A DNA stretch of 64,000 bases from Tetmemena sp. SeJ-2015 (GCA_027382625.1 JAJKFJ010022773.1:1-64000), one strand, 5' to 3'; shown: positions 36,101 through 48,700, counted from the first letter of the stretch. Numbers and translations are program-made. The notes: generated by a model from the letters alone, not told the origin.

Positions 36101-39100
36101 TCTGCTGAGGAGGAACAAATCAGCTAACCTAATCTACCACAGGATATATAGGGCGAGATAAACAAGCTCCTTAATAAGAAAGATGGAAAGAGAGCAAAGA
36201 GTCAGTCGAGAGGTAAAAGGGGAGCGATGAATCTTAGTTAGGGGTAAATGCAGCCAAGTGTGTACACTGAATTGAAACTGTCAGAGCAGCTGCTTGCAGA
36301 AGTCCAATAGCTGAGAGATCACATAGAGTTGCTCAACATTTCGAGGGAGGAGATGCAGCAAATGATTCAGTAACTTACTAAAATGAACCACACTTAGTCT
36401 GTATAGTAGAAGAGACACCAAGCCAAGCAAGACCAAGCTAAACCTTATCATTGAATTTAATTTTTAAACTGTGCATGAAGTAGTTGACTGATCAGTTAGC
36501 TCATGAGCGGAAGATGAGTGCTAAACTAGAGAAGCAACTGTAGGCTATGCGAGAGCTTTACTCAATTAACGAGTTCCATAGAAGACAGACATCCGCTTTG
36601 CTGCTTCAATCCAAACACGATTAGGAAAGGCAATCCAACCACATCATCTACCTGCAGCAAGAACTCACACTTTAAATGTGTGATATATAAAAATTATTAC
36701 TAGTGAAGATAGAGAGTGCAATTAAGGGTGAGCAGCTGCAGTAACTATATAACTCCTTCTCAGTGTGGGGGATGTGGAGCAGATGGAGAACAAGTGCCGC
36801 ATGGAGATGGACAGACTGAAAGAGCGAGAGTAGGAGCGAGTGGAGCAGTTCGAGCAGCAGAGTGAGGAGATGACCAAGCTGCTGGAGGAGAACGACTCTA
36901 TCCGCTACATCATGCGTGAGCTAAACAACAGCAAGAAGAAGCTGACTGAGGAGAAGGAGAAGTTCCTGACCTTCGTGAAGGACAAGATCAACTCCCTCGA
37001 GACAGAGCTCAAGGAGTCGCTCACCGTTAGAGACTAGCTCAAGGAAGATGTGACCAGGCTGGAGAAGCAGCTGTCTAGTGTCTCCAACGAGAAGGAGAAA
37101 CTCAAGCAGAAGATCCTCAAGCTCAAGAATAATAAAATAGAATAATATAATTAAATATTTTTATTATGTTTTTATTATATTTTATAAAGAATAGGAGGAA
37201 CGTGGACTTGGACTAGAAGATATGCAAGAACTGCGGGAAGGAGTATCTGCAGAACGAGAACTTCAACTGGTCATGTCGCACTCATCGCAGCGACTGGGGT
37301 GGTGAGATGTGGTGGTGCTGTGGCAAGACCAAGAAGGAGGCCCCTGGCTGTAAATTTAAAAATAGAATTATCCATTTAATTCTCTAAGCATGAGACCAAA
37401 GACGATGAGGAGGAGGACAAGGCAGGTGGAGCAGACGGTGAGCCAGACAAGTCAAAGTTGAAGCAGTTGAAGTGCGTGTGCTGTAAGGAGGTAGGGCACT
37501 TGGCGAGGGACTGCAAGCGAGACCCCAACATCAAAACAGGAGCAACACCTTGGAGGAAATCCAGCGCATGACAAGTACAAGGAGTACAAGCGCTACAACG
37601 CAGACACTTTCCAAAACCACAAAGCTGTTTGACTGCTGGCCAAGGACAAGATGCCCGTTATATATGAAGAGACTATCACCTCAGAGAATGGAAATGGCGC
37701 TAAACTATTATGAGGAGTTAATTGAGAGTTAAGTTTAAATAAGGTTTACTTAAGGAGACTTTGAAGAACAGATGCATAAGATTCCTTCCTTCTAGTAGTA
37801 GGATAGCTTAATTTCTCTGAAATGTTTTATACCAGACGCAAGTCAAGAGACTATTTTATGAAGATCAATTTAGAAATTTTATTTTCAGACAGGAGTAGAT
37901 TTAACATGGACATAGATGATGACGAAGACGATAAGATCCAGCATAACACCACCTTCGACAAAACAGGGCTGAACAGAGACGGCAGCAACATCGATAAGAA
38001 CTTGACTGAGGGAGGCATGAGTCCAGGTGGGAAACGCAAGCGTAAGATCTACAGAGAGACTGCCTTCAAGGGCTATGGGCTTATGAAGTTTGACGACTAC
38101 AACTATTCCTCACTCAACAAAGTGGATAGATAATTGGTGAGCATTATTCTTACTAAAGTGGTGTTTGACATGCCCAAGATAGCAGCTTCAGTGCTGGGAG
38201 AGGGAGATGGCCCGCTTAAAGAAGGAGCACTAAACGGGGATGACGATGATGAAGCCCAAGCCAGGAGAGCCAACTACCAATCCAAGCTCAACGAGTCAAA
38301 TTTCATAAGTGTAACTTTCTTTTCTCCTCTTTGGATTAAATTTACTGGCCAAGGAGATGGAGGAGGATTAGAAGCAGGGGACTTCCTTGATCAGAGTAGG
38401 AGGTGAGATGAATGATTCCTAAACAAATCCAGTCAACGCACTTGGACAGATCAAACTCTACACACCTGAGGAGGCTATATAAATAAGGAGCTATCAGTAG
38501 AGAGACCTCTACGAGGATATTCTAGATCTCAAGAATATGGCACTGCTTGAGAACATGAACTTATCTATAAGTAATTAAGCCAGATATTGATTATATAATG
38601 AAGAAGCAGAACATGATAGACATAGATGCGCACTACAAGAGCTAGGTGGATCTAATGATGTCTCGAGCCAGGGGAGTAGGTAAGGGACCAGCAAGCAGGA
38701 GGTCTGGGCAGACTCGCTCTCAAGCCAAAATGTCAGACGATAACTCTCAACTCAATTCCTCCTTTATGAAAGACGGCAATCCTCCAAATCATTTGTCTTA
38801 AAAATTAACGCTTACCTTTTAAGGGATTGAATGAGGTCACTACCTGAACTCGCCAGGACACAGGCCTAGCAGCACAGGGCTAGCAAACATAAACAGTCTT
38901 CTCTACATCAGTAAACACAAGAGTGGAGAGTACTTAGGCGACAATAACGTCTCAAAAGAAGATATTGGTTTATTTTATATCGTCTTCTTTGCAAATCTGC
39001 CACCTGAGATACGAAACATGACTAGAGAGCAAATTATGAACTCACCCTTGGGTCAGATGAACTTAGGCCGACCTAACAGCCGTGGCATCTTGAACAGAAA

Positions 39101-41337
39101 TAGTTCCACACAGATGGACTACGACCTGGCTAATGATGAGTAGATAAGGTCTGGTAGCTCAGTCAGGAGCAGCAGCGCTCAGGCGTAGCTGACCTCGCAG
39201 GACTATCAGCAGTTTCAATAGCAGTAGCTGCAAATCAACAACCAAGTCAACTCAAATGAATAGAGGTGCCAAGTAGTAAAGCTAATTATTTATCAAGGTG
39301 AAGATTTCATAGTGCTATTGATTTATGGGGCCTACTCAAGAATGGGGAAGTAGTAGGTTGCACCTGCTAGTGTATCCTATTCTCAAGGAGGGTCGCCAGG
39401 TCTGGGCAAATCAAAGTAGCAGCAGATGCCTCCACAAGCCTCTGACTCGTAAAGACCCAGTAATGGATCCTTCGAAATCAAAGTCAGAAACTCATTTATA
39501 AAAATCATAGTGTATCCCTTTAACACATAAAGAGTTGTGGGAGATGATGTGAAGCTGCAAGAAGTTAATTTAGAACAGATCAAGCAGGATAGAATCAGTA
39601 GGAAGCTTCAGCAGCAGAAGTCACTCACGCAGGAGGAAGGCAAGCCTAGTCAAGCTTAATAAACCACTCAGTAAGAGAATCTCAAGCCTACTGCTGGTGG
39701 TGGTGCTTAGAGAGTGTAGCAGTTTCCTCCAGTCCCTACAGATAATATTTTAAAATTTAAAGAGTTAATAAGAGACTCTATTTTTAAATAGCTAGGAGGG
39801 GTATGCTCCTGGAAGTAAGACTTTGCAGAAGATGTATGGACTGGTCCAACCTAGCACAGCTAAGGGACTTGAGAGACACATCTCCGTTGAGAATCTAGAT
39901 CCAGCTAAGAATCTGCAAAACCTTGGTCCAAAGGCCAAGAAGCAGGCAAAGCTTAATTTAAATTTGGAAATAAATATGCGCAACTTTATATAAGCTATAA
40001 GGAGTGGATACTTCAAAACAGAGCAAGCAGCAAAGAGGGAATGAGGGAGGTGCAGAACCAGAGTCTCCCTTAGTGCACTCTCCCACTTTCAGTGCTTAGA
40101 AAGGCGACATCCTGCATCACGTGGTAGAGTCAGCACTCGAGACCAAGAACATGTTTGAGATGATGCTGCCAGAGCAAATGTCCAAGAACATGGGCATTCA
40201 ATTTTCACTTTATAAATTTGAAAAGCATTTAGCAGTAAAGCGCAAAGAGAGCCCCTCCATAAGCAAGACGGTAGTCGATTTAGTTAAAGCCTCTGATATA
40301 AACTATGTGTTCAATATTTTTTAATTAGCCTGAGTAGAGACTTTCTCAATTTTCAATGGCTCAAGAGTTGAACCGAATGCTTGCATAATCTTCTAACGCT
40401 GCCTTGTCAAAATAACCTGCCCGTGAATTCCAATTTAAATAATTGAGATCGCTCTATAATTTTTGAAGAGGTAAAGAAAGTACAGAGGGTGAATGAAAGC
40501 CTTCTTATTTAGAAGAAATCTTTCAGAGTCATTCCAAGCACTTAGCCTACAACCCCCTCTTAAAGAAAAATTGAAGTACATATTTTTTGTTATAGAAGGA
40601 GCATCCTGGATACAAGTACTAGGGTTGTAGCAAGTGAGCGGGAGTAAGCGGACTCGACTATCACAAAGGTGGTAGTGAATTAGTAGAGCGTGAAAGGCAA
40701 ACTCAAGAATTCAGAGTCCAAATCTTAGAAGTTATTATAGAGATGACTTAATTATTTTTGTTTATCTCCAGAAGAGAGGGCAAAGACCTAGAATAGCAAG
40801 CAAGTCATTATAATCGATCAGAGAGACTCCAAACTCAAATTTATAGTATGATATGAAATATATCTCATGTTTTAAATCTACTAAGGAGAAGGAAGCCAAA
40901 GAGACGAAGGGCAAGTCCACAACAAGAGAATCCTCCCTAAAGAAGATGAAAACTAAGGGAGATAACTTATAACCAATTAAAAATTGAGAATGCATTATTG
41001 AGATAAGGACGGAAGTTAAGAGCTGGAGTAATTTAAAATTCAATTTGAATTTTACAATGTAATCAACTTTCGAAAGAAGAACGAGCTAGTCAAAGAACGA
41101 TGAGGAGATGGCCAGTAACTAAAAGGCCAAAGCCAAGAGATCAAAGGCGGCAGCTACAGTCAAGATAGGAGGACTAGTTAGCTCAGCTGAGAACAACGTT
41201 TCAAATAAATTTAGAGACCATTATTTTTGTATAATTAATTTAACGCTGTTCTAAGTACTTCTCAAGGCTCTTTAATCAAGGAAGCTGTGGATGATAAGCA
41301 AAAGGCTTCTAAGAAAAAGATAAAGTCTTCCAAATGA
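33166..41337 (+). CDS. Very large low-complexity protein with coiled coil and CCHC zinc knuckle
   Basis: Open coding character runs from an ATG at 33166 or 33170 to TGA at 41335-41337. Ser/Gln/Asn-rich sequence fills 33.2-36.2 kb. Coiled coils lie at 36.25-37.13 kb (LSEQLLAEVQQLRDHIELLN; MTKLLEENDSIRYIMRELNN). Then comes a Cys/His region at 37.2-37.4 kb: CKNCGKEYL, SCRTH and MWWCCGKTKKEAPGC, probably metal-binding. A canonical CCHC zinc knuckle CVCCKEVGHLARDC (CX2CX4HX4C) follows at about 37.47-37.51 kb, suggesting RNA or single-stranded DNA binding. Basic and acidic disordered segments continue to the Lys-rich end (AVDDKQKASKKKIKSSK). IESs at 37125-37186 and 37353-37377 are clear; many others are unresolved. 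A split into two genes near 38.1 kb cannot be excluded. Confidence 0.6.
37125..37186 (+). other. IES, pointer AAGAATA
   Basis: A 62-bp AT-rich insert between two AAGAATA repeats. Removal restores LKQKILKLKNRRNVDLDQKI and opens the frame into the CxxC motif. No GT start, so not an intron. Confidence 0.88.
37353..37377 (+). other. IES, pointer AATT
   Basis: A 25-bp AT-rich insert between AATT repeats, directly after the GC of the Cys/His region. Removal gives APGCKFSKHETKDDEEE. Confidence 0.8.
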
Positions 41338-41423
41338 TATATAAGGAGAGGGTACGAGTTAAGATTTACAATTTTATTTCATTAAGAAGATATATGGATC
41401 TTTCTATTGAATGATGTAATTTT

Positions 41424-41467
41424 TCGATCAATAGTAAAAACAGATCTCTTACTTGTATTGATCAATA
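41424..41467 (+). promoter_or_regulatory. Paired GATCAATA boxes upstream of CK1-like copy 1
   Basis: TCGATCAATA at 41424-41433 and TTGATCAATA at 41458-41467, 34 bp apart. The second lies 70 bp before the ATG. The same pair occurs upstream of copies 2 and 3. Confidence 0.6.
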
Positions 41468-41527
41468 ATATCTAATTATAAACAGCTATAGATATTTTAC
41501 TCATTTTAAATTTAAAAAGGGAGAAAT

Positions 41528-43689
41528 ATGCAAGATCAAGTAATATAAGAGAAACAGCAAGAGCAACCAGCTTCTTAGGATTTAAAACCTGAGGAACAAG
41601 GTAAGTAAAAATTTTATCTCTCCATCTGAAAACTAAAATCAGCATTTAAACTTTGAAGTTCATTTTTCACTCTAGATATATAAAATGAGGGGGCCTAGCT
41701 AGAGTGAATTGATGCAATAAGAATTCGAAAATTTCCCTAAAAAGATTAAGTATTACGAGAAGAGAGCCTTCTTCTTGTTGTGTAATTTACTTTATTATTT
41801 TTGCCTTACTAGGATGGGGAGCGTATGGAATAGTGACCGAGTATGAATTAGTGAATCCAAGGGATGCGATTAATTTTATAATAAAGTAATCGAACAATGG
41901 GGTGAGGAGAGTTGCAAAATTTTAGTACTCTTAAAACTTAGACAATCTATTACTTCTCAAAGAATCTCTCACCTATAAGAAACTGATAGGGGAAAAGAAG
42001 CTGAACTGTATCCCTAGATACTTTGCTCATGGAGTTGTTTAAGCTTAGTCAGGAGAGCATTACTATAAAATTAAGTTTTTACAGTTTTCTGATTATCGAG
42101 AAAGCTTGCAATTCGATAGAGTCTCAAATGAGAAAAATAGTTGAGGCGACAGAGGGGGCCAAATAAATAACATCTCAATACTTTTTAAATAATATAAAAG
42201 TGCTCAGCTATTGTTCTTTTTAACTCTAAAATATATGAGATGAGTTTAAAAAATATTAAAAAATTTTTTTATAAAAAAAAGATAATTGGAAGAGAGGAGA
42301 TTTATGTTTTTATTACCCCTCGACTGAAAGTTAATAAATATGAACTGAAGATTTAGAAGAAAAGTAAATTGAGTTAGTCTAAAAGAGAGATACCGAAATT
42401 GGAAAACTGTTTACAAAAGCTATAAAATCCCTGCAGGAGTTTCATGAATCAGGATTCGTTCATCGAGATATCAAACCAGACAATCTCATGATCAGGGAAA
42501 CAATCACTCAAGATGGCGAGAAAGATTATATTGATCTATATAAATAAGATTATGAGGTTCTGTTTGTGGACTTAGATACAATCAAAGAATTCTAAAATTA
42601 AGGCGAACACATTCCTTAGTAATAAGTCGAATAAATTGTGGGGACTTTGATATTTTGCTCACCTTTCACTCTTAGTAAGACTGAAAGCAGCAGGAGAGAT
42701 GATGTCTTCAGTTTTTAAATAAAAATAATTATACCCTCTATTTTTAAATAAATATATTCAGCTTACTCTTATCATTCATAGGCTTGTTAAACAAAGTACT
42801 GTTAAAGAAATTTTATTAAAAATTATTTTGAAGAAAGGATATTATCTTCCTTACGAATCAGACATTGCTAATATATCTAAATTTAAATAATTGTATCATT
42901 TAATTTAAAAGCTGAAATGATTAACTCTTTCGAAACAGATATATAGGAAACATTAATTTAATTATCTGATGGTGAATTTATAGGATAGAGTCGGAGCCTA
43001 AATTAAGAATTACCTTCTCGAGTACCTTAAAATATAATTAAATCTATGTAAAAATTAATTTTCCATTTTACCTAGACCATAAAGAGGAGAATTGTTTTAT
43101 GTTGACTAACCTTAAGAACACTTTCCGATCGCTTTACTCGAATCTTGGCTTTGAACAAGTCCCTGACTATGAAAGTTTGATCTCTGTTGTTTAAATGCAA
43201 GAGCCCAAAGAAGCTAAAGTAGTAATCGAAATTTAGCCCAAAGGCTTAATCGATGAAAATAATTTTGTGAATAATCCTGAGCAAGTAAATACAATCACTA
43301 TTAATGACAGCTCTTTCAATAATTAAAATGATTGCTCAACCGCCTCAGAAGAGTAAAAGGAAAGATTGAATCGTTACAAAAGATAAGAATACTATAACCA
43401 AGAGGAGAATGACTCAAAGAATCAAAATTATCATTCCGATACTAAGAAAATGGAACTATTATCAAAGAGCTAGCACATACAGACTAAAGAGAATAAAATA
43501 GTCAATAATTAAAACGACAAAAGTAGAGTTTAATGTGAAAATGAAAAAAATCTGATATTATACTATAATTAGGACAGCTATATATTTTAACATATTTATT
43601 TATTTTTATAGAGATAAAATATAAAAAAAAGACTAAGGGTAATGAAAGAATTTTTAACTAATCCAAGAGAGACTTTATTTTTATGCTGA
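41528..43689 (+). CDS. Divergent CK1-like protein kinase, copy 1
   Basis: Starts MQDQVIQEKQQEQPASQDLK. One intron of about 75 nt follows PEEQ. A glycine-rich loop LGWGAYGIVTEYE, a conserved N-lobe (SNNGVRRVAKFQY) and catalytic loop HESGFVHRDIKPDNLMI are present. The magnesium-binding motif is DLD (VLFVDLDTIKEF) instead of DFG. GTLIFCSPF and SSRRDDVFS recall the CK1 family pattern SRRDDLE. The C-terminal ~190 residues are family-specific (ANLKNTFRSLYSNLGFEQ-type block FRSLYSNLGFEQVPDYESL, then Asn/Gln/Lys-rich). The kinase domain is interrupted by AT-rich inserts (IES 41766-41802 and longer ones near 42.16-42.33 and 42.72-42.85 kb). Whether the gene reaches the macronucleus is unknown. Paralogues lie at 49.0 and 63.3 kb. 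Confidence 0.7.
41766..41802 (+). other. IES, pointer GCCTT (CK1-like copy 1)
   Basis: A 37-bp AT-rich insert between GCCTT repeats just before the glycine loop. Removal gives YEKRALLGWGAYGIV. Confidence 0.75.
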
Positions 43690-44671
43690 AGATTTTAGTT
43701 TTAAAAAATTTTAAGTTTAAATTTCACAATACTATATGTTAGGAAATTATGAATTAATTTTCCTAGAATATCATAATAAAAAATTCTAAATTTAAGGGTT
43801 AAATTAGTAAGTAATGAAATACATCTCAAGCTCTATTTGACTAGTGCCTGCTTTAATTAATATCAACATTTAAATTATTGATGGCTGACAGAGACCAGTA
43901 AATCAGGCATTGAAGACCTCGATCAAACTTTTTCTAATTTTGAGGTCATTTAATACCTTTTCTATAATCTTGCTCGATTAAAATTAGCTTAATTGAATTT
44001 ACATATTCTTTTAAAAGGATGCAGTTTAAATTCAAGATGATAAAAATTGCTGTTTTTATTAAATGATGCTTTACTCAGTTTTAAAAAAAGTGACTTTATT
44101 GAATAAAGTTTTCATATTTTTTTCTCATCTCGAAATAGATGTCTCTCATCAATTAATATAATAAGTAAGACAAATAAAAACTTTAATATTTTAAAAAGTC
44201 TCAGCATATATGAAAAGGAGTGAAGGAATCTTTTAGTACTTTATAAGTAATCTATAGTCTTATATTTAAGATTTTTAATGCTCAAACTTTATCCTATTTA
44301 TAAACTCATTATTATAATATTTCTGAGCTGTTTATTACAATTTTTAATATCAAATAAATTTAATTGATTTTCACTGATATATTTCTATAAGTGCTAATTC
44401 CAAATGATTTTAATTATCCTCAAAAAATACAAAACTTAAATTTCTTAAGAAAAGTTCATATATTTGAGAGTAGCCCCACTTTAATTTTTAGGCATTTTGT
44501 TTGATTCTTATATATTTATTTGTAAAGAAAGCTTTTTGAAGCAATTTTTTTTATATTTATTTAATAAGTAAGCTAAAATTCCAGGAGGAGGAGCGTCTAA
44601 CCTGTCAATGAGTATGTGGAAAGAAAAAGAAAAGCCCCGGGTATAAAATATCGAATGGGATAAGATTGTTA
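43690..44671. other. AT-rich, gene-free stretch
   Basis: Very AT-rich DNA between CK1-like copy 1 and the TIR element; no coding frame or repeat recognised. Confidence 0.5.
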
Positions 44672-45074
44672 TTATTCTAACAATCAGGGGGGTAGTCAAA
44701 AGTTAAATACACGTTTAAAGAGTAAATCTAAGCGTCCTGATAGCGTAGATTGGAAATAGTTTCAGTTGTAGATTAACCCTATTCTAGTAGAAATTTATTT
44801 GAAATGTGGAATTTAATTAAATATACTAATTAAGGTTTTAATCTACAATTAATTAATTGGCACATTTTAATTTTGGGAAAATTTGGAACATTGGAACTTT
44901 GGAACATTTTGGAGTATTAGGGCGTGTTTTAAATTTTTTAAAATTGGGCCAAGCGTAGATAAAGTGCAAACTAATAAAGGCGTGGAAAATGTTCCAATGT
45001 TCCAAAGTTCTAATCCTGCGACAGATGGAATTTAAATAGAGTAGAGAGTGAGATTATATAATTATTTAAAAAAC
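44672..45074 (+). repeat. Left terminal inverted repeat
   Basis: About 400 bp, inverse complement of 46538-46946. Outer end TTATTCTAACAATCAGGGGG; inner end near the AGAGTAGAGAGTGAGA tract. Confidence 0.88.
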
Positions 45075-45124
45075 TAATTAGTCATTGCATTGTGCTGAGA
45101 AGTTCACTACCTATAGCTATTTTC

Positions 45125-46488
45125 TCATCGAAAATGATGAGGTCCTATTTCAGTAAGATCCTCAATGTTGGTTTCTGTCATTCCATCTCCATCTTGCCCA
45201 AACTTTATGCTGAATTAGTCCATCTCTGATCATTCTCTCTTCAAAGTATACGGCTATCTGATCTGCTACCTTTGGGAAAAGGGGGCTTGCTTCACATAAT
45301 TCTCGCCTCTCCGCATCTCTACAAATTTCACTCTTGCCTCAAATGCCTCTCGGTCAAAGACTGCTCATGTACTTGAGTGGGGTGTCGTTAGATGTTATAA
45401 ACACTGAGCATCCTTAATACCTTTTCTCTGCTGCCATATGCTTTACGTTGTGCGCGAATCCCTTGCCTTCAAAGAAGCGCTTCATCTTTGCTATTCCACT
45501 TCTTTTGAAAAGCATAGGGCTGTTCACTTCATCTAAGATGATGAGGGTTGCCGACTCCCCTCCTTTTACTAATCCAGGAAAAGGTATCAGTCCCCTTCTT
45601 CGAGCTGCTCGGAGTGAAATATTTATTCAAGCAATCCTGCAAGAGAGCTCTTTCCTGTGCCGGCCATCCCATGTAGCCATACTCCCCTCATCTTCTGATC
45701 ACTCTATTTCACAATGATCTCATAGATGGCCTCCACTGCCTCCTGCAGATTGAACGACTAGAGAATGTCATCCGTGATTCTGGGTGCTTCCTCCCGACTA
45801 TGTGGACCTATTCTCATGTCCTCTAAGAATGAGAGCAGCTAATCTCGGTGCGAGAGCTCTAGCTTTGGTATGGCCCCGGCTTTTCTGTGGAGTTTGAAGA
45901 GAGCCTCTATTTTATTTTATTTTTCTGAAAGCATCTCACTTAGCTTAGGATTTGCCATATTCTTGTTAAACAGATCCTGGAAACTCTGGGCTCGACCCTC
46001 TCTCATTTGCTGGATGGCATACTGGATGATTGGATCAGGTTCCTTGCCCTCCTCTAATGCTTAAGATAGTCTCTCTCTGCTCACACGTTCTGATTGAATT
46101 TCAAGAGCACGGAGCAATTCAGATAGACTTCCAGTGAATACCTTAGCTGGGCCTTGTAGTTTTATGGCTTAGGAAAGATTTCCTCTGTTGATGCTCTTGC
46201 ACTCTATCTCCTGCTATTCCAAGAATTGCTTTCCTCTATAATTGTTTGAGTGGAAGTAGTATTTCTGAGACCTGGAGAAGTGCTCTTTAACAGTATGACC
46301 AAGTAGAGCTCTCTGTCCTTAGAGGTTTCAAAGATCACAGCAGACTAGATATCTTTCACGAAATCGAGTAGGGCTGCTTCGGTCTGTTTGATCAGCTCCC
46401 TGGAGAAACTTCTGTCAAGATGCAAGAAAAACGCAAGTTTCTTATGGTAGGATGGAGGATCCTTGCTGGTGCTGGAGGATGGATTCAT
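45125..46488 (-). pseudogene. Rep-like SF3 helicase, frame-shifted
   Basis: Reads from ATG 46488 (MNPSSSTSKDPPSYHKKLAF) to about 45125. The N-terminal ~70 residues (KLAFFLHLD, SAVIFETSKDRELYLV) are weakly reminiscent of HUH-type Rep endonucleases, but a His-hydrophobic-His motif and catalytic Tyr are not clearly visible. The helicase part is clear: Walker A GMAGTGKSSLA, Walker B TLIILDEVN, a B'-like block MKRFFEGKGFAHNVKHMA, and motif C VFITSND. These are the four marks of superfamily 3 helicases of Rep proteins. Reading needs at least three frame changes (near 46.28, 45.60 and 45.39 kb) with no good pointer repeats, so this copy looks decayed, unless they are consensus errors. Sole gene of the TIR element. 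Confidence 0.75.
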
Positions 46489-46537
46489 TTTAGAGAATAG
46501 TATGGATCAGGTAGAGAGCCCTTCATTTAAAGTGTGG

Positions 46538-46946
46538 GTAAATATTTAAAAAAATAATTATAAAATTCTCACTCTCTACTTATTTAAATTCCATCTGTCG
46601 CAGGATTAGAACTTTGGAACATTGGAACATTTTCCACGCCTTTATTAGTTTGCACTTTATCTACGCTTGGCTAATTTTTAAAAACTATTTGATCACGCCC
46701 TAATACTCCAAAATGTTCCAAAGTTCCAATGTTCCAATGTTCCAAACTTAAAATGTGCCAATTAATTAATTGTAGATTAAAACCTTAATTAGTATATTTA
46801 ATTAAATTCCACATTTCAAATAAATTTCTACTAGAATAGGGTTAATCTACAACTGAAACTATTTCCAATCTACGCTATCAGGACGCTTAGATTTACTCTT
46901 TAAACGTGTATTTAACTTTTGACTACCCCCCTGATTGTTAGAATAA
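46538..46946 (-). repeat. Right terminal inverted repeat
   Basis: Inverse complement of the left arm. Small indels and one extra repeat of TGTTCCAA distinguish the two arms, so they have diverged since insertion. Confidence 0.88.
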
Positions 46947-48199
46947 TGTCTTATCATGTGAAATAAAATTATTTAGCTTGGAGCAAAAACAAATAGGGGT
47001 TATAGATTATCTAATAAATTAATCAGAAAAAATAGTAAACCTTATTATATTTTTATATTTATTCATCTAAAACACAAGTAATCTAGCGTAAGCCATTAAA
47101 ATCATTAGATTTGGTCTCTGTTAAAAGAATTAACTCTAATTGAGCAAGCATGTATGAAGGAATATCTAAGATGATCAAGCAAATATGCAAAATTAATGAT
47201 AAAAATACTCAGATCTATTGAATAAATCTTAAGAATATTAAACCTATGACGCTAAAAAAAAGATAGAAAGGATTTAGAAAGGTATTAAGGTCTAACCAAA
47301 GTTAAAGAAGAGAAGAAGCAAGTAAAGATTAAATGTTTCTTAAAATATTCACGCTTGCTTAACTCATACATAGCTGTGGCTTTCTATTTTTCCTTCCTTT
47401 GGCAATAAATCCCGCTTAAAGCTTATTTTCCTTCATCCTCGCCTCTAACAAGCGAAAAGCAATGTTGCGTTCCTTAAGAGCTCAGAGAGAAGAAACACAG
47501 ACGGTGAGATCGTTTTTAAACCCCTTGCAACCTCAGCAAAACAAGACAAAAAGCGAAGAAAAGGGAAACGCTGAGTTTTCCTTCCACTTCCCGTTTTTAA
47601 AAAGTTCCATACCCCCCAGAGTTCAACGGCTTTGGGGTTTTACTGGAACTTAGTTTTAAAGGGGAAAATTTTAAAAAGCTGCTGCCTATCACTTGATGCA
47701 TGATTAAGCTATCGGGTTTAAAAAGTGGGTAGTTGTAAGAGAGTGGAAAAAGAGAAGACAAAGTTATGTGGGAGATAAGGTAGAGTGAATATTTAGGAAA
47801 AAATATTTTAAATTAATGACTTAAGTCACTTTTTCTTATTGGGAAGAAGGGATTCAGGTTCCTTTTCTCTTTTCTGTTGGGGCCAGATGGTTTCTTCCCA
47901 TTCTTCGAACCTGCTCCCGCATCTATGTGCATCTCGTCGTCCCTAAAATTTTTTATAGGGTAGACGCTTGCTCACCTCGATGCTTTTTATTTTGGTTTCC
48001 CCTGCTCTGAAATAAACCCTTTTCTCTCTTCCCTTTATTTAAATTTGATGCCCGTGCCAGGTTTCTCTACCCAAATTTAAAAAATAAAAATTATAAGGGA
48101 AAATTGGGAAAAATTTTTTTTGGGAAAACTATAAAAAAAGGTTCAGAATGTTTGTCAAACAATTCCCACTAATAGAATAACTACAGCTCATACATTAAA
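46947..48199. other. AT-rich, gene-free stretch with homopolymer runs
   Basis: No supported gene. A 63-codon ORF at 47462-47653 has no recognisable features. 47.5-48.1 kb is rich in short homopolymer runs. Confidence 0.45.
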
Positions 48200-48700
48200 A
48201 AGATAAAATATTTAGGATACTAACAAAAGAGTAGCTTCAACCAAGATAGATCAAACTGACTCGGCCATCACAACCATCGCTATTATTTCAGAGAATATCT
48301 CAGACAAGTTAGAATTTGAAAGCTAGTTATTAATTTGAATTGCGACTAAAAAGTTATCTACTTCATTATATCCCCAATAGATAAGGCAAAAAGTGGATCA
48401 CTTTTTAGATATAAAAAAGAGAAATAATTAGAAGAAAATTAGATTAAGACTGCAGTAAAATAATTATCCCTCAGATCATTAAGAAGATAGTTTTTTTATT
48501 ATGATAATGAAGTCTTTAAGAGTAGATAAGGATGGTGTAAAGGAGTTTTAATCTAAAATAAAAAATAATCAACTATGGAGGTCGGGAAGAACTCAACATC
48601 ATGTTAAGAACAAATAACGAGAAAATAAAAATCAAAGTTAATTTCTCAAGTGGTACAGTCAAGATAGGAGTACTTGCTAGCTCAGCAGAGAAAAGATATT
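48200..48700 (+). pseudogene. Decayed duplicate of the 3' end of the large zinc-knuckle gene
   Basis: The stretch ACAGTCAAGATAGGAG...GCTAGCTCAGC (48656-48690) matches 41157-41190 near the end of the large gene at high identity. Weaker similarity extends upstream (GACTCGGCCATCACAACC versus GACTCGACTATCACAAAG). The copy has lost the open frame. Like the original, it is followed by a CK1-like kinase gene. Confidence 0.7.

Larger units (their letters stand above)
44672..46946. mobile_element. TIR element with Rep/SF3-helicase-like gene
   Basis: A 2.28-kb unit bounded by long terminal inverted repeats. Left (about 44672-45074) and right (about 46538-46946) arms match in inverse orientation over roughly 400 bp with small differences. 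They start TTATTCTAACAATCAGGGGG. The arms contain sub-repeats of TGTTCCAA/TTGGAACA. The single internal gene, on the minus strand, codes for an SF3-type helicase-like protein. No convincing target-site duplication was seen. The element lies between CK1-like copies 1 and 2. A rolling-hairpin or Rep-driven mode of replication is inference only. Confidence 0.85.

Noticed and set aside
37550..37732. Alternative frame after the zinc knuckle with Cys-Trp-Pro-Arg-rich sequence
   Set aside because: Open but composition is unlike the rest of the protein; the Lys/Tyr-rich neighbouring frame fits better, though it carries one TGA I could not resolve.
45448..46064. Plus-strand ORFs inside the TIR element
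   Set aside because: Antisense shadows of the SF3-helicase gene, whose motifs are on the minus strand.
47631..47642. TTTGGGGTTTTA as a telomeric repeat, TBE end or telomerase RNA fragment
   Set aside because: Only one and a half repeat units, no CTGTCA element and no stems like those at 27.7-27.9 kb; similarity to the template flank is too short.
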